Under the pieces are notes generated by a model. It did not search any database and was not told the origin of the DNA. It saw only the letters and a program-made list of their open reading frames with translations. Shown in pieces: positions 28,629 to 39,005 of a stretch of DNA of 64,000 nt. Numbering within the stretch: position 1 is the stretch's first letter; each line of letters begins with the position of its first letter. The DNA is from an uncultured Shewanella sp. (GTDB lineage: Bacteria > Pseudomonadota > Gammaproteobacteria > Enterobacterales > Shewanellaceae), in NCBI RefSeq assembly GCF_947501665.1, contig NZ_CANMWS010000002.1, positions 124,001 through 188,000 on the forward strand, given 5' to 3'. Made by a program: the position numbers and the translations under genes.

Positions 28629-30915
28629 CCCCACAAATATTGCTAACAATCAGGCTCAAACAAGCAAGAGTGATATGCCATTGCGCATAGCACTCTTTGC
28701 TTTACCTAATGCCCAATCACTCCAACACGCATTGGCTAAGGTGAGCCTGTCCTATCTTAGCCTAGTTGAAGCCCAATGTAATATTGTCGACATTACACTC
28801 AATCGCTTTGAAACTGACTTACATTCAGCGGTCCATCAATTAATCAATGATGGATCAACTGAGGCTAATTCGAGTGCAGTGCTGATCAGCAATGAGCAGC
28901 ACTGCTTATTGATGCTACCCGCATTACAAGCTGCAAAACTAAAATGGCCGTCCCATGCCATTTTATCGAGCATGCAGTTAGCCCCTTTGAACACACAATC
29001 AAACACAATACAAACACTGCAAAACAAAGCGGTATTACAGGCAAAACTCACTCATCGCCAAACAGACATAAAACACCATACTTATTATGGACAAAACCAA
29101 GATAAGAAATTTGCCAAGCTCATAGCAATAATCAATCAGCTTACTACCCGCACATATCAAAATAACCATCACACGGCCTTTTGGTTTTCCGCTCCCTTTA
29201 AAGGCAGAATTGCAACGCTAACTTGTGTTACTTCACATGACAAGTCACTGCCTGACTCGGCTACATGCCCCTTAGAAGCTGAAAAACCAGTATCAAGTAT
29301 GCTTTTATCTCAAGGCAGTCACCTCGCTGATCCCAAACCGCTACTCGATAACAGTAGGCTGTTTTTTATTATTACTGGGGAAAATCATACTGAACTCAAT
29401 CACAAATTAGTTCAGCTGCAAACAGCAATAAATGGCTCAAACAGTGATATTGTTCAGCTAATGAAACACAATTTAGTGAATTTTACCCAACAGCAACACG
29501 CATCTAAAGTGGGTATGGATGCCGCTCCAACTCCCCCGATATTGACACTGGTGCTACAAGCCAAATCATCGTCTGCGCTCATACAAGAAATCACAGGGAT
29601 GTTAACAGCATTACCTAACGCTTTAGCGCAGCAGAAACACTACCACACGCCCGCTGGCAGCGTATTCATCCCCGCTCCTCTCGGTGAGAAAGGGCTCACT
29701 TTTGTTTATCCTGGTGTGGGCAGTATTTACTCAAATATGTTCAATGATCTGCATGTCTATTTTCCAACGCTATTTGCCCAGCTCGAACAAGAAGGCCCAT
29801 TGAGTGCCATGTTACAAGCTGAAAAGGTGTATTGCGCGCATAGGCACTCAGCTGAAAATCAGACAGTTCCGACTAAAACGAGTGCAAAACTAAATGATAT
29901 GTCACTGGCGGAGCTGGCTATTGCAGGTGTTGGTTCTAGTTATCTATTCACTCAATTGCTCATTCAAGAATTTAAATTAACACCTCACTTTGCATTAGGT
30001 TACTCAATGGGAGAGGCCGCAATGTGGGCCAGTTTAGGCGTGTGGAAAGCACCTCATCAATTCATTAATCAAACCTTAAATAGCCCATTATTCACGACTA
30101 TGATGTCCGGACCACTCACCACAGTTCAGCAAGCTTGGCAAAATATAACGCCCCTTCAACCGGCATTAAACTGCAAAGACAACCCCATTCAGTGGAATAG
30201 CTTTTTGGTCAGAGCCAATGCAGATGAAATAAACGCTCTCTTACCGCAATATCCACGAGCATACCTCGCCATCATTCAAGGGGATACTTGTATTATTTCA
30301 GGTTGTGAGTACCAATGTTCAGCCTTACTCAGCACATTAAAAAAGCGGGGGATTGCAACCAATAGAGTGACAGCAATGCACACACCACCCGCTATGCTGG
30401 TGCACAGTGAGCTGGCCAAATTTTACCATCAAGAGGTTCAATCTCAGTCCAATAAACAGGCAATAAACACACAATTTATTGTGACATCACAAGCACAAGC
30501 TTTCAGCAAGCAGCAAAGGGACGATACCATCGCCATTACCGCAGACAACATCGCTCACTCTTTAGCAGATAACTATTGTCAGCTCCTAGACTTTCCCACA
30601 CTCGTTCAAAAAGCCCAACGAAAGGGAGCCAAATTGTTTTTAGAAGTGGGTGCAGACAGGCAAAACACGACTTTAATGGATAAAATATTCAAACAAAACC
30701 TTAAACAACAAAATCCGTCTCATGCAATGGCTATCAACGCCAAAGGTGGCGAGAGTATTACCGATATACTCAAAGTCTTAGCTCAGCTCATTAGCCATAA
30801 TGTGCCTGTGTCTATAGCGCCTTTATTAATGAGTTTTAAAGAAGATAACCCCCACTCTATCTCGCCATTATCCCATGACTTATTTGACAAAGGAGAAGTC
30901 AGTGTCTTCTCATAA
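28552..30915 (+). CDS. pfaB: PfaB, PUFA synthase acyltransferase subunit
   Basis: A 787-residue protein of the PUFA synthase complex. The N-terminal half is poorly conserved with no catalytic motif I could see. The C-terminal half (about 370-780) is an acyltransferase: FVYPGVGSIYSNMF opens the domain and GYSMGEAAMWASLG holds Ser485 (counted from 28552). PfaB is considered important in determining whether EPA or DHA is made. The shorter, ketosynthase-less form here resembles EPA producers, so EPA is the likelier product; that is an inference. The start is uncertain: ATGs at 28552 and 28585 both lie inside the end of pfaA and neither has a good ribosome-binding site. The 3' end overlaps pfaC. 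Confidence 0.93.
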   Translation: MPLLVPIQIPLMYSQQKSQAVILANSPTNIANNQAQTSKSDMPLRIALFALPNAQSLQHALAKVSLSYLSLVEAQCNIVDITLNRFETDLHSAVHQLINDGSTEANSSAVLISNEQHCLLMLPALQAAKLKWPSHAILSSMQLAPLNTQSNTIQTLQNKAVLQAKLTHRQTDIKHHTYYGQNQDKKFAKLIAIINQLTTRTYQNNHHTAFWFSAPFKGRIATLTCVTSHDKSLPDSATCPLEAEKPVSSMLLSQGSHLADPKPLLDNSRLFFIITGENHTELNHKLVQLQTAINGSNSDIVQLMKHNLVNFTQQQHASKVGMDAAPTPPILTLVLQAKSSSALIQEITGMLTALPNALAQQKHYHTPAGSVFIPAPLGEKGLTFVYPGVGSIYSNMFNDLHVYFPTLFAQLEQEGPLSAMLQAEKVYCAHRHSAENQTVPTKTSAKLNDMSLAELAIAGVGSSYLFTQLLIQEFKLTPHFALGYSMGEAAMWASLGVWKAPHQFINQTLNSPLFTTMMSGPLTTVQQAWQNITPLQPALNCKDNPIQWNSFLVRANADEINALLPQYPRAYLAIIQGDTCIISGCEYQCSALLSTLKKRGIATNRVTAMHTPPAMLVHSELAKFYHQEVQSQSNKQAINTQFIVTSQAQAFSKQQRDDTIAITADNIAHSLADNYCQLLDFPTLVQKAQRKGAKLFLEVGADRQNTTLMDKIFKQNLKQQNPSHAMAINAKGGESITDILKVLAQLISHNVPVSIAPLLMSFKEDNPHSISPLSHDLFDKGEVSVFS

Positions 30916-33900
30916 GCCTTTAATAAAAAATCCTTCAATACAAAATAAAGTTGCTATTGTCGGCCTAGCCGCGCTCTACCCTAATGCCGACAGTCCTCAT
31001 GCTTTTTGGCAAAATTTACAGCAAAAAAAAGATGCTAGAAGTCAATTAACTACCGACAAGCTCAATGCCAATATCAGTGACTTTCAAGGCCAGCAAGGAC
31101 AAGCCGATCGCTTTTACTGTGATAAAGGCGGCTACATTCAAAATTTTCATTTTAACCCAAGCGGTTATCACATTGCTGAAGCGGATTTACAGCATTTAGA
31201 TAGCAGTCTGCAGTGGGCGCTACACACTTGCTCTGAAGCATTACACGATGCCAATATCAGTCTAAATGAGACAATTTTGTCAAAAACAGGGATTGTCATG
31301 GGTACCCTATCTTTCCCTACACAGCAATCTAATCAGCAATTTTTACCCCTTTACCATAAGATCGTTGAAAAAGCATTACAGACCACGCTCTCCATTGGCG
31401 ATAAAACAGACTTTACGCTATGCTCTTTTTCTTTAATCGACAAGCCCGCTCTTTATTCACCACAAGACAATATCGATTCCCCAGTGAACCTCACCGGACA
31501 CGATGGTAATATTGCCCATAATGCATCAAAAATTATCAGTGATGCACTGGCACTAAAAGGCCCTCAGTTAAGTCTAGATGCAGCTTGTGCAAGCTCCGTT
31601 TATTCTCTCAAACTTGCTTGTGACTATTTACATACTCGCAAGGCTGATGTCATGCTTGCTGGGGCCGTTTCAGGCGCTGATCCCTTCTTCATTAATATGG
31701 GATTTTCTATTTTTCATGCTTACCCTGAGCACGCTTCACCCAAAAATGAAATATCGGCCCCTTTTGATGCGAAAAGTAAAGGACTGTTTGCCGGAGAAGG
31801 GGCTGGTGTTTTAGTCCTCAAAAGGCTAGATGATGCCCTACGAGACGGCGATCACATCCATGCTGTCATCGACAGTATCGGTTTATCCAATGACGGCAAA
31901 GGCAAATTCGTTCTTAGCCCAAATAGCAAAGGACAAGTGAATGCGTTTAAGCGGGCCTACAATGCCAGCAGCATCACGCCTGCACAGGTAGAAGTCATTG
32001 AATGCCATGCCACAGGTACCCCCTTAGGCGACAAAGTAGAACTCACCTCGATGGAAGATTTTTTCATCGATAAGCTTGATACTAGCCCTGCACCGCTGAT
32101 TGGCTCTGCCAAATCAAATTTAGGTCACTTATTAACCGCAGCAGGCATGCCGGGGATCATGAAAATGATCTTTGCCATGAAAACCGGTCAGTTGCCTCCT
32201 AGTATCAATATCGAATCAACCATTCAATCACCTAACGGCTTATTTGGTGCACATAACATTCCCACACAAGTGACTCAATGGCCAAGTAAACATGAGTCTG
32301 GCATTTCTCAGCGCCATGCGGGCGTCTCAGTATTTGGTTTTGGCGGGTGTAACGCACACCTTATTTTAAGCCGCTATGAAACCCTTAACGCCCCCTTGTC
32401 CACCAGCACAATGTCTGCGCCTCAATCATTAGCGATTACTGGGATCGCTGCACATTTTGGCCCACTAAAAAATATTCACGCTTTCAATCAGGCCATTGAA
32501 GAAGATAAACATGCTTTTATTTCTTTACCAGAACAACGTTGGAAAGGCATAGAAAAACACCCCGATATTTTGACGCAGTTTGGATTAAACGCAGCCCCTA
32601 AAGGGGCCTATATTGATCAATTTGAATTGGATTTTTTACGTTTTAAGCTTCCGCCAAATGAAGATGATAGGCTGATCCCTCAACAACTGCTATTAATGAA
32701 AGTGGCAGATGAAGCCATTATCGATGCAAAATTACAAGCAGGCCAAAACGTTGCCGTGCTGGTGGCCATGGAAACCGAACTTGAACTGCATCAATTTCGT
32801 GGACGCGTTAATTTACACAGCCAACTGGCACACAGCCTTAAAGACCATGGTATTACCTTAACAGCTGATGAGTATCACGCACTCGAGTCCTTAACCATGG
32901 ACAGTGTGCTTGATGCTGCCAAGCTCAATCAATACACCAGTTTTATCGGCAATATCATGGCCTCGCGCATTGCGGCGCTATGGGATTTTAATGGGCCTGC
33001 TTTTACGATTTCAGCCGCTGAGCAATCTGTTAACCGGTGTATTGATGTTGCCCAAAACCTCATGGCCGTCAACTCAATTGACGACCCTCTTAGGCAAGAT
33101 CCTCTTCAAGCTGTTGTGATAGCCGCAGTTGACTTATCGGGCAGTATTGAGCAAGTCATGGTGAAGAATCAACTACAACAAGTCGAAGCACATCCAGATA
33201 GAGCCACTGCTTCCCATAAAAAGTGGGCACTAGGAGAAGGAGCCGGTGCGATTGTACTGATCCCTGAACAGACCGAACCAAGCAATACTCGCAGCTATGC
33301 ATATATCGATAATGTTGACTTTAATCCATCCCTGCAAGTACACGCTCTCAACGATTACGCACTATTAGAAACCTGCGTTGCACCCAGTCAACATGCTCCA
33401 ATACTCAGGCAGGCTAAAGTTGATCTCCTTGCGCAAATGCCGCAAGCAAAGCATATTCAAGCCAGTCATCGCATTGGTCACAGTTTTGCCGCTGCGGGCA
33501 TGGCCAGTTTACTCCATGCCCTATTAAATCTACATAAAAACACGGCGCTAACTGCACAGCCAAAGCACAACAAAAAAGCATTAATTGCCACCTTTATCGA
33601 CAAACAACACTCACTGTTAACGTTAAGGCAAAATGCCCCCCAGCAGCAAACATTAACTCAAAAGCTGACACTTGAAAAAACACCGTCCAAAGCGCCTCAA
33701 GAAGAAGCCAAGATAAAAGTCATTAAACACGTTGTTTTAGGCGGCCGCGATATCTATCAACATATTTCATCAAGCCCTTTGCAACATAAAAACAACATAA
33801 TAAACAAAGTCACCAATGCATTAATGCAAAAAAAGCCATTAGTAGACAATACATTGATACCGGAATCCTCGCAGATAAACACCATGAAGAAATCACCGAC

Positions 33901-36751
33901 ATCCGCATCACCTCTGTCCAATCCAAATCAGCAAGATAAGTTAGCAGCACATGTAACGCAGCTACAAAAAAATCAAACGCTAGCTCAACAGGCGCATAGC
34001 GACTTTTTAGCTAGCCGTAGCACAGGGCTCAAAATCGCTGATGCCCTGTTAACGTCTCAATTAAGATCTGAATTAAATACACTGAACACCAGTACTCAAA
34101 ATACAACCCCTACCGATTTAGACGTCACAAGCGTACCGAGCAGTGCATTTACCCCCTATCAGTCCCCCATTCCTGAGCATAAACCTTGTATTTGGGATTA
34201 TCATGATTTAGTCGAGTATGCAGAAGGGGACATTGCCAAGGTATTTGGACCTGAATATGCCGTTATCGATCAATACTCACGCCGCGTTCGTCTGCCTACT
34301 ACAGATTATTTATTGGTATCGCGCGTCACTAAAATCGATGCAGAAATTAATCAATATCGGCCCTCAACCATGACCACTGAATACGATATTCCAATGGATG
34401 CGCCTTATTTAGTCGATGGACAAATTCCTTGGGCTGTTGCCGTTGAGTCTGGTCAGTGTGATTTAATGTTAATTAGTTATCTCGGCATCGATTTTGAAAA
34501 TAAAGGTGAGCGAGTATACCGTTTACTCGACTGTACCTTAACCTTTTTAGGCGACTTACCTCGTGGCGGCGACACCTTAAAATACGACATCAGCATTAAT
34601 CACTTCGCCCGTAATGGTGACACCTTATTATTCTTTTTCTCTTACCACTGCTATGTTAATGATGTATTAATCCTCAAAATGGATAACGGCTGTGCAGGCT
34701 TTTTTACCGATGCAGAGCTCAGCGATGGTAAAGGTGTTATTCGCACAGAGGCCGAAATCAAAGCCAGACTAAAGGCCTTAAATGGCCCTAAACAACACTT
34801 TACTCCCTTACTTCAATGCCAGCAGACACAATTTGATCATCAATCGATCCGCCATTTATTAACCGCTGATTTAGTCGGTTGTTTTGGCAGCAGCCATGAG
34901 CGAGTAAATGGCCATGGCCAAAGTGCTAAGCAAAAATCCTTATGTTTCGCCTCTGAAAAATTCTTGATGATAGAAACGGTTAGCCATGTTGAGCCAAAAG
35001 GCGGTGCATGGGGATTAGGAATACTCGAAGGGCATAAGCAATTAGCGGCAGATCATTGGTATTTTCCCTGTCATTTTAAAGACGATCCTGTAATGGCAGG
35101 TTCATTAATGGCGGAAGGCTGCGGCCAATTATTACAATTTTATATGCTGTATCTGGGCATGCATACTCAGACTCAAAACGGTCGTTTCCAACCATTAGAA
35201 AATGCCGCTCAGCAAGTCCGTTGTCGTGGTCAAGTACTACCACAATCAGCCATATTAACCTATAAAATGGAAGTCACTGAAATAGGCTTAAGCCCTTACC
35301 CTTATGCCAAGGCGAATATCGATATTTTACTGGATGGTAAAGTCGTGGTGGACTTTCAACACTTAGGTGTCATGATAAAAGAAGAAAGTGAATGTACCCT
35401 TTATAACCATTCCCCCGTCATTCAACCTACTACTTCACACTCCAATCCGCCCAATCTCAACCCAAATGCACCTTTGATGCAAAAAATACCCAATATGCAC
35501 GCTAGCCTCAATAAAGGCGTACGGCCATTAACCCATTATCCCGCTCCTATGATGGCAGGTTCACCTAATAGGCAACCCGATACCTTACCCTTTACCCCCT
35601 TTCATTTATTTGAATTTGCAACAGGGGATATCGAGCAGTGCTTTGGCCCTGAGTTTGCCATTTATCGCGGTTTGATCCCACCAAGAACCCCTTGTGGAGA
35701 TTTACAACTCACCACAAGGGTGATAGACATTAAAGGCACTCGAGGCGAATTAAATAAACCTGCTTCTTGTATTGCAGAATATGACGTCCCCGAACAGGCT
35801 TGGTATTTTACCAAAAATAACCACCAAGCCAGTATGCCTTACTCTATTTTGATGGAAATAGCCTTACAGCCCAACGGTTTTATTTCAGGATATATGGGCA
35901 CCACTTTGGGCTTTCCAGGTGAAGAGTTATTTTTTAGGAACCTAGACGGTAAAGGCAAGCTACTGCTAGAAGTTGACTTAAGAGGTAAAACAATAGTTAA
36001 TCACTCGCATTTATTGTCCACCGTCATTGCCGGAAGCAATATTATTCAAAGTTTCACCTTTGAGCTCAGTTGTGACAATCAAGCCTTTTATAAGGGTGAA
36101 GCTGTCTTTGGTTATTTTAAAGCTGCAGCGCTCAAAGATCAGCTTGGACTGGATAAAGGTCAAATCACTCAGCCTTGGCATATTGCCAATAAAGTCAAAG
36201 TTGATCATCACATTGATTTACTCGATATGCTAGCGCCCCATTCCAGTTTGAGTGCTAAAAAGCCTTCTTATTTTATCGCGCCAACCGATAAACCCCATTA
36301 TAAGTTAGCGGGTGGACAGCTCAACTTTATTGACAAAGTCGATATCGTTGAAACGGGAGGGAGCCATCAATTAGGGTATTTATTTGCCCAGCGAACGATT
36401 GATGCTAGCGATTGGTTTTTCCAATTTCATTTTCATCAAGATCCTGTCATGCCGGGCTCTTTAGGTGTGCAAGCAATTATTGAACTGATGCAAACCTACG
36501 CCATTAATCAAGGTTTAGGCAAAACGTTTACGAACCCGAAATTTGAACAAATACTGTCAAACATCCAATGGAAATATCGTGGACAAATTAATCCCTTAAA
36601 TAAACAAATGTCACTGGATGTGCATATTACCAAAATTCAAAAAACGCCAGAAAAAGTTATCATTGTAGGTAATGCAAATATCAGTAAAGATGGGCTACGT
36701 ATTTATGAAGTGACTGACATTGCCATTGGGATCACATCTGAACAATGCTAA
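30902..36751 (+). CDS. pfaC: PfaC, PUFA synthase (KS-CLF-DH-DH)
   Basis: A 1949-residue subunit. I start it at the GTG at 30902, because AGGAG lies six bases upstream; an ATG nine codons earlier lacks this. The ketosynthase (about 15-460) has Cys229 in DAACASS, ECHATGTPLGD and GHLLTAAG. A chain-length-factor-like domain (about 500-940) has AEQS in place of the active-site Cys, as usual for CLF. Two FabA-type dehydratase/isomerase domains follow, with HFKDDPVMAGS (about 1390) and HFHQDPVMPGS (about 1842). These make the cis double bonds. The gene overlaps the end of pfaB by 14 bases. Length and order match known PfaC proteins. Confidence 0.96.
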   Translation: MSSHKPLIKNPSIQNKVAIVGLAALYPNADSPHAFWQNLQQKKDARSQLTTDKLNANISDFQGQQGQADRFYCDKGGYIQNFHFNPSGYHIAEADLQHLDSSLQWALHTCSEALHDANISLNETILSKTGIVMGTLSFPTQQSNQQFLPLYHKIVEKALQTTLSIGDKTDFTLCSFSLIDKPALYSPQDNIDSPVNLTGHDGNIAHNASKIISDALALKGPQLSLDAACASSVYSLKLACDYLHTRKADVMLAGAVSGADPFFINMGFSIFHAYPEHASPKNEISAPFDAKSKGLFAGEGAGVLVLKRLDDALRDGDHIHAVIDSIGLSNDGKGKFVLSPNSKGQVNAFKRAYNASSITPAQVEVIECHATGTPLGDKVELTSMEDFFIDKLDTSPAPLIGSAKSNLGHLLTAAGMPGIMKMIFAMKTGQLPPSINIESTIQSPNGLFGAHNIPTQVTQWPSKHESGISQRHAGVSVFGFGGCNAHLILSRYETLNAPLSTSTMSAPQSLAITGIAAHFGPLKNIHAFNQAIEEDKHAFISLPEQRWKGIEKHPDILTQFGLNAAPKGAYIDQFELDFLRFKLPPNEDDRLIPQQLLLMKVADEAIIDAKLQAGQNVAVLVAMETELELHQFRGRVNLHSQLAHSLKDHGITLTADEYHALESLTMDSVLDAAKLNQYTSFIGNIMASRIAALWDFNGPAFTISAAEQSVNRCIDVAQNLMAVNSIDDPLRQDPLQAVVIAAVDLSGSIEQVMVKNQLQQVEAHPDRATASHKKWALGEGAGAIVLIPEQTEPSNTRSYAYIDNVDFNPSLQVHALNDYALLETCVAPSQHAPILRQAKVDLLAQMPQAKHIQASHRIGHSFAAAGMASLLHALLNLHKNTALTAQPKHNKKALIATFIDKQHSLLTLRQNAPQQQTLTQKLTLEKTPSKAPQEEAKIKVIKHVVLGGRDIYQHISSSPLQHKNNIINKVTNALMQKKPLVDNTLIPESSQINTMKKSPTSASPLSNPNQQDKLAAHVTQLQKNQTLAQQAHSDFLASRSTGLKIADALLTSQLRSELNTLNTSTQNTTPTDLDVTSVPSSAFTPYQSPIPEHKPCIWDYHDLVEYAEGDIAKVFGPEYAVIDQYSRRVRLPTTDYLLVSRVTKIDAEINQYRPSTMTTEYDIPMDAPYLVDGQIPWAVAVESGQCDLMLISYLGIDFENKGERVYRLLDCTLTFLGDLPRGGDTLKYDISINHFARNGDTLLFFFSYHCYVNDVLILKMDNGCAGFFTDAELSDGKGVIRTEAEIKARLKALNGPKQHFTPLLQCQQTQFDHQSIRHLLTADLVGCFGSSHERVNGHGQSAKQKSLCFASEKFLMIETVSHVEPKGGAWGLGILEGHKQLAADHWYFPCHFKDDPVMAGSLMAEGCGQLLQFYMLYLGMHTQTQNGRFQPLENAAQQVRCRGQVLPQSAILTYKMEVTEIGLSPYPYAKANIDILLDGKVVVDFQHLGVMIKEESECTLYNHSPVIQPTTSHSNPPNLNPNAPLMQKIPNMHASLNKGVRPLTHYPAPMMAGSPNRQPDTLPFTPFHLFEFATGDIEQCFGPEFAIYRGLIPPRTPCGDLQLTTRVIDIKGTRGELNKPASCIAEYDVPEQAWYFTKNNHQASMPYSILMEIALQPNGFISGYMGTTLGFPGEELFFRNLDGKGKLLLEVDLRGKTIVNHSHLLSTVIAGSNIIQSFTFELSCDNQAFYKGEAVFGYFKAAALKDQLGLDKGQITQPWHIANKVKVDHHIDLLDMLAPHSSLSAKKPSYFIAPTDKPHYKLAGGQLNFIDKVDIVETGGSHQLGYLFAQRTIDASDWFFQFHFHQDPVMPGSLGVQAIIELMQTYAINQGLGKTFTNPKFEQILSNIQWKYRGQINPLNKQMSLDVHITKIQKTPEKVIIVGNANISKDGLRIYEVTDIAIGITSEQC

Positions 36752-36785
36752 CCAAGCCAACAAAAAATAACAGGGTGACACCTAA

Positions 36786-38441
36786 ATGAAATCTATGATA
36801 AAAAATGAATCGTTAACCCCTTGGCCGTGGCAAGTTAATATTTCAAAACTTGCCTTTGATCTTAATAGCCTAGCCAGTCAACTTAAAGACTTTAGTCAAT
36901 GTTGTTATCTTGTTGAACACAACGATAAAGGTCTAGGCATAAGTCATGATGCAGAGATTATCAATCCTGAGTCATTAACACCTTCAAGCCCGACAACAGG
37001 AAAAACATCAAATGTATTGCCCGTCAGCGCCTTTGCACCAGCTCTGGGTACTCAAAGTTTAGGGGATAGTCATTTCAGACGTGTTCACGGCGTAAAATAC
37101 GCTTATTATGCTGGCGCAATGGCAAATGGGATCTCATCAGAAGAATTGGTCATCGCATTAGGAAAAGCTGGCATTTTATGCTCTTTTGGTGCTGCAGGGC
37201 TCATCCCATCAAGAGTGGAAGCGGCTATTGTTCGTATTCAAGCCGCTCTCCCTCAAGGTCCCTATGCGTTTAATCTCATTCACAGCCCCAGTGAACCCGC
37301 ATTAGAGCGCGGCTCAGTTGAGTTATTTTTAAAACATCAAGTTCGCACTGTTGAGGCCTCGGCCTTTTTAGGCTTAACGCCACATATTGTTTATTACCGC
37401 GCGGCAGGTTTAAGCCTTGATAGCAAAGGACAAATAAACATTGCCAATAAAGTCATCGCCAAAGTAAGTCGCACCGAAGTCGCCACTCATTTTATGCAAC
37501 CTGCGCCAGTTAAAATACTGCAAAAACTCAAGGATGAGGGACTTATCAGCAGCGAACAAATGGAGCTTGCTCAACAGGTTCCCATGGCTGATGACATCAC
37601 AGCTGAAGCCGATTCAGGCGGTCACACAGATAATCGTCCCTTAGTCACTTTATTACCCACATTACTCGCCCTAAAAGACAATATACAGAAACAATACCAA
37701 TACCCCACACCACTTCGAGTCGGTGCAGGTGGCGGTATTGGCACGCCAGATGCGGCACTTGCCGCTTTTAATATGGGCGCAGCGTATATCGTCACAGGCT
37801 CTGTAAATCAGGCCTGCATTGAAGCTGGGGCCAGTGAACACACCAGAAAATTGCTTTCAACAACGGAGATGGCTGATGTAACTATGGCGCCTGCAGCCGA
37901 CATGTTTGAAATGGGCGTTAAACTGCAAGTGATAAAACGTGGCACCCTATTTCCTATGCGCGCCAATAAACTTTATGACATTTACACCCGTTTCGATTCC
38001 ATCGATGACATTCCAGCTGATGAACGAGAAAAACTTGAACAACAAGTCTTTCGCGCCAGCCTAGATACGATATGGCAAGGCACCGTCAAGCATTTTAATG
38101 AGCGCGATCCAAAGCAAATAGAGCGGGCACTTAACCATCCAAAACGTAAAATGGCGCTAATTTTTAGGTGGTATTTGGGCCTTTCAAGTCGCTGGTCAAA
38201 CACTGGTGAAGTGGGCCGTGAAATGGATTACCAAATCTGGGCAGGGCCTGCATTAGGCGCCTTTAATCAATGGGCGAAAGGCAGCTATTTAGCCCATTAC
38301 CAACAAAGACAAGCCGTGGATGTCGCCAAACACATTTTATATGGCGCCGCTTACTTAAATCGAATCAATTTTATTACCTCACAAGGAATAAAACTGCCTA
38401 ACGAATTATTACGCTGGCAAGCTAACCAAAAAATGGGATAG
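36786..38441 (+). CDS. pfaD: PfaD, FMN-dependent enoyl reductase of PUFA synthesis
   Basis: A 551-residue TIM-barrel flavoprotein of the 2-nitropropane dioxygenase / NMO-like group. It provides the trans-acting enoyl reduction for PUFA synthases. FMN-phosphate-binding signatures are visible: LRVGAGGGIGTPDAALAAFN and GAAYIVTGSVNQACIEAG. The early segment RVHGVKYAYYAGAMANGIS is typical of PfaD. It follows pfaC by 34 bases and is the last gene of the operon; a hairpin lies about 120 bases after its stop. The ATG at 36786 lacks a strong ribosome-binding site, and a second ATG three codons on is possible. pfaE does not follow. Confidence 0.96.
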   Translation: MKSMIKNESLTPWPWQVNISKLAFDLNSLASQLKDFSQCCYLVEHNDKGLGISHDAEIINPESLTPSSPTTGKTSNVLPVSAFAPALGTQSLGDSHFRRVHGVKYAYYAGAMANGISSEELVIALGKAGILCSFGAAGLIPSRVEAAIVRIQAALPQGPYAFNLIHSPSEPALERGSVELFLKHQVRTVEASAFLGLTPHIVYYRAAGLSLDSKGQINIANKVIAKVSRTEVATHFMQPAPVKILQKLKDEGLISSEQMELAQQVPMADDITAEADSGGHTDNRPLVTLLPTLLALKDNIQKQYQYPTPLRVGAGGGIGTPDAALAAFNMGAAYIVTGSVNQACIEAGASEHTRKLLSTTEMADVTMAPAADMFEMGVKLQVIKRGTLFPMRANKLYDIYTRFDSIDDIPADEREKLEQQVFRASLDTIWQGTVKHFNERDPKQIERALNHPKRKMALIFRWYLGLSSRWSNTGEVGREMDYQIWAGPALGAFNQWAKGSYLAHYQQRQAVDVAKHILYGAAYLNRINFITSQGIKLPNELLRWQANQKMG

Positions 38442-38560
38442 GCGATATAACTTAATATTGATACAGTTAGCCCTAATTTAAGTTAAAAATAAAGGTGGGA
38501 TAATGTTCTACCTTTGACTTTTACAGATGACATCTTAACTGTTTATCCCGCCTCTCATAT

Positions 38561-38592
38561 ATGGCTAAATCAATTTAAAATGATTTAGCTAT
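38561..38592 (+). terminator. Hairpin after the pfa operon
   Basis: ATGGCTAAATCA / TGATTTAGCTAT form a 12-base stem (one G-T pair) with an eight-base loop. No long T tract follows. A second, long-loop repeat (GGTGGGATAA at 38494, TTATCCCGCC at 38543) lies just before it. Confidence 0.5.
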
Positions 38593-38619
38593 ATATCTTA
38601 TCCTTAAAAAGGAACGGTT

Positions 38620-39005
38620 ATGACGCATATTAAGGTGATAAAAAAGCAAGAACTCATCATATTTCCCCCCCTCCCATTGCTGTGCTAAATTTAGAAAAAT
38701 CAAATTTATATCTATGGCAATAAAGCCATTAATGAATTCGCGGGGGAAAATGTTGTGGGTAAAAAAGATTCAGATTAATTTGGGACAGAAATGCTAATAT
38801 ATTAATTGAAACAGATACATACACAATGGACACTGGTGAGCCACAATACCTGCATGAAACAGTTGATAACGCTTTACGGAGTAAAGTCACCTTAAGCATA
38901 TGTCAATTTCCGGTTGATATTAGGCTTTCACACCTCGCAAGACTTTATCAAAAAAACGCTCACTCTACTCATCAATTAGAGTATGGGTCACATTTAAAAA
39001 ATTAA
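38620..39005 (+). pseudogene. Broken PAS-domain gene
   Basis: An ATG with AAGGA upstream begins MTHIKVIKKQELIIFP and then shifts frame in a run of seven C. Following the best frame gives PPIAVLNLEKSNLYLW, a second shift to GNKAINEFAGENVVGKKDSD, an in-frame stop, then ANILIETDTYTMDTGEPQY and HETVDNALRSKVTLSICQF. The INEFAGENVVGKKDSDLF-like block and the short strands after it are the core of a PAS sensor domain. At least three disabling changes are visible. There is no trace of an output domain before the stop at 39005, which overlaps the next gene's end. It probably once formed part of a PAS sensor protein. Confidence 0.7.
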
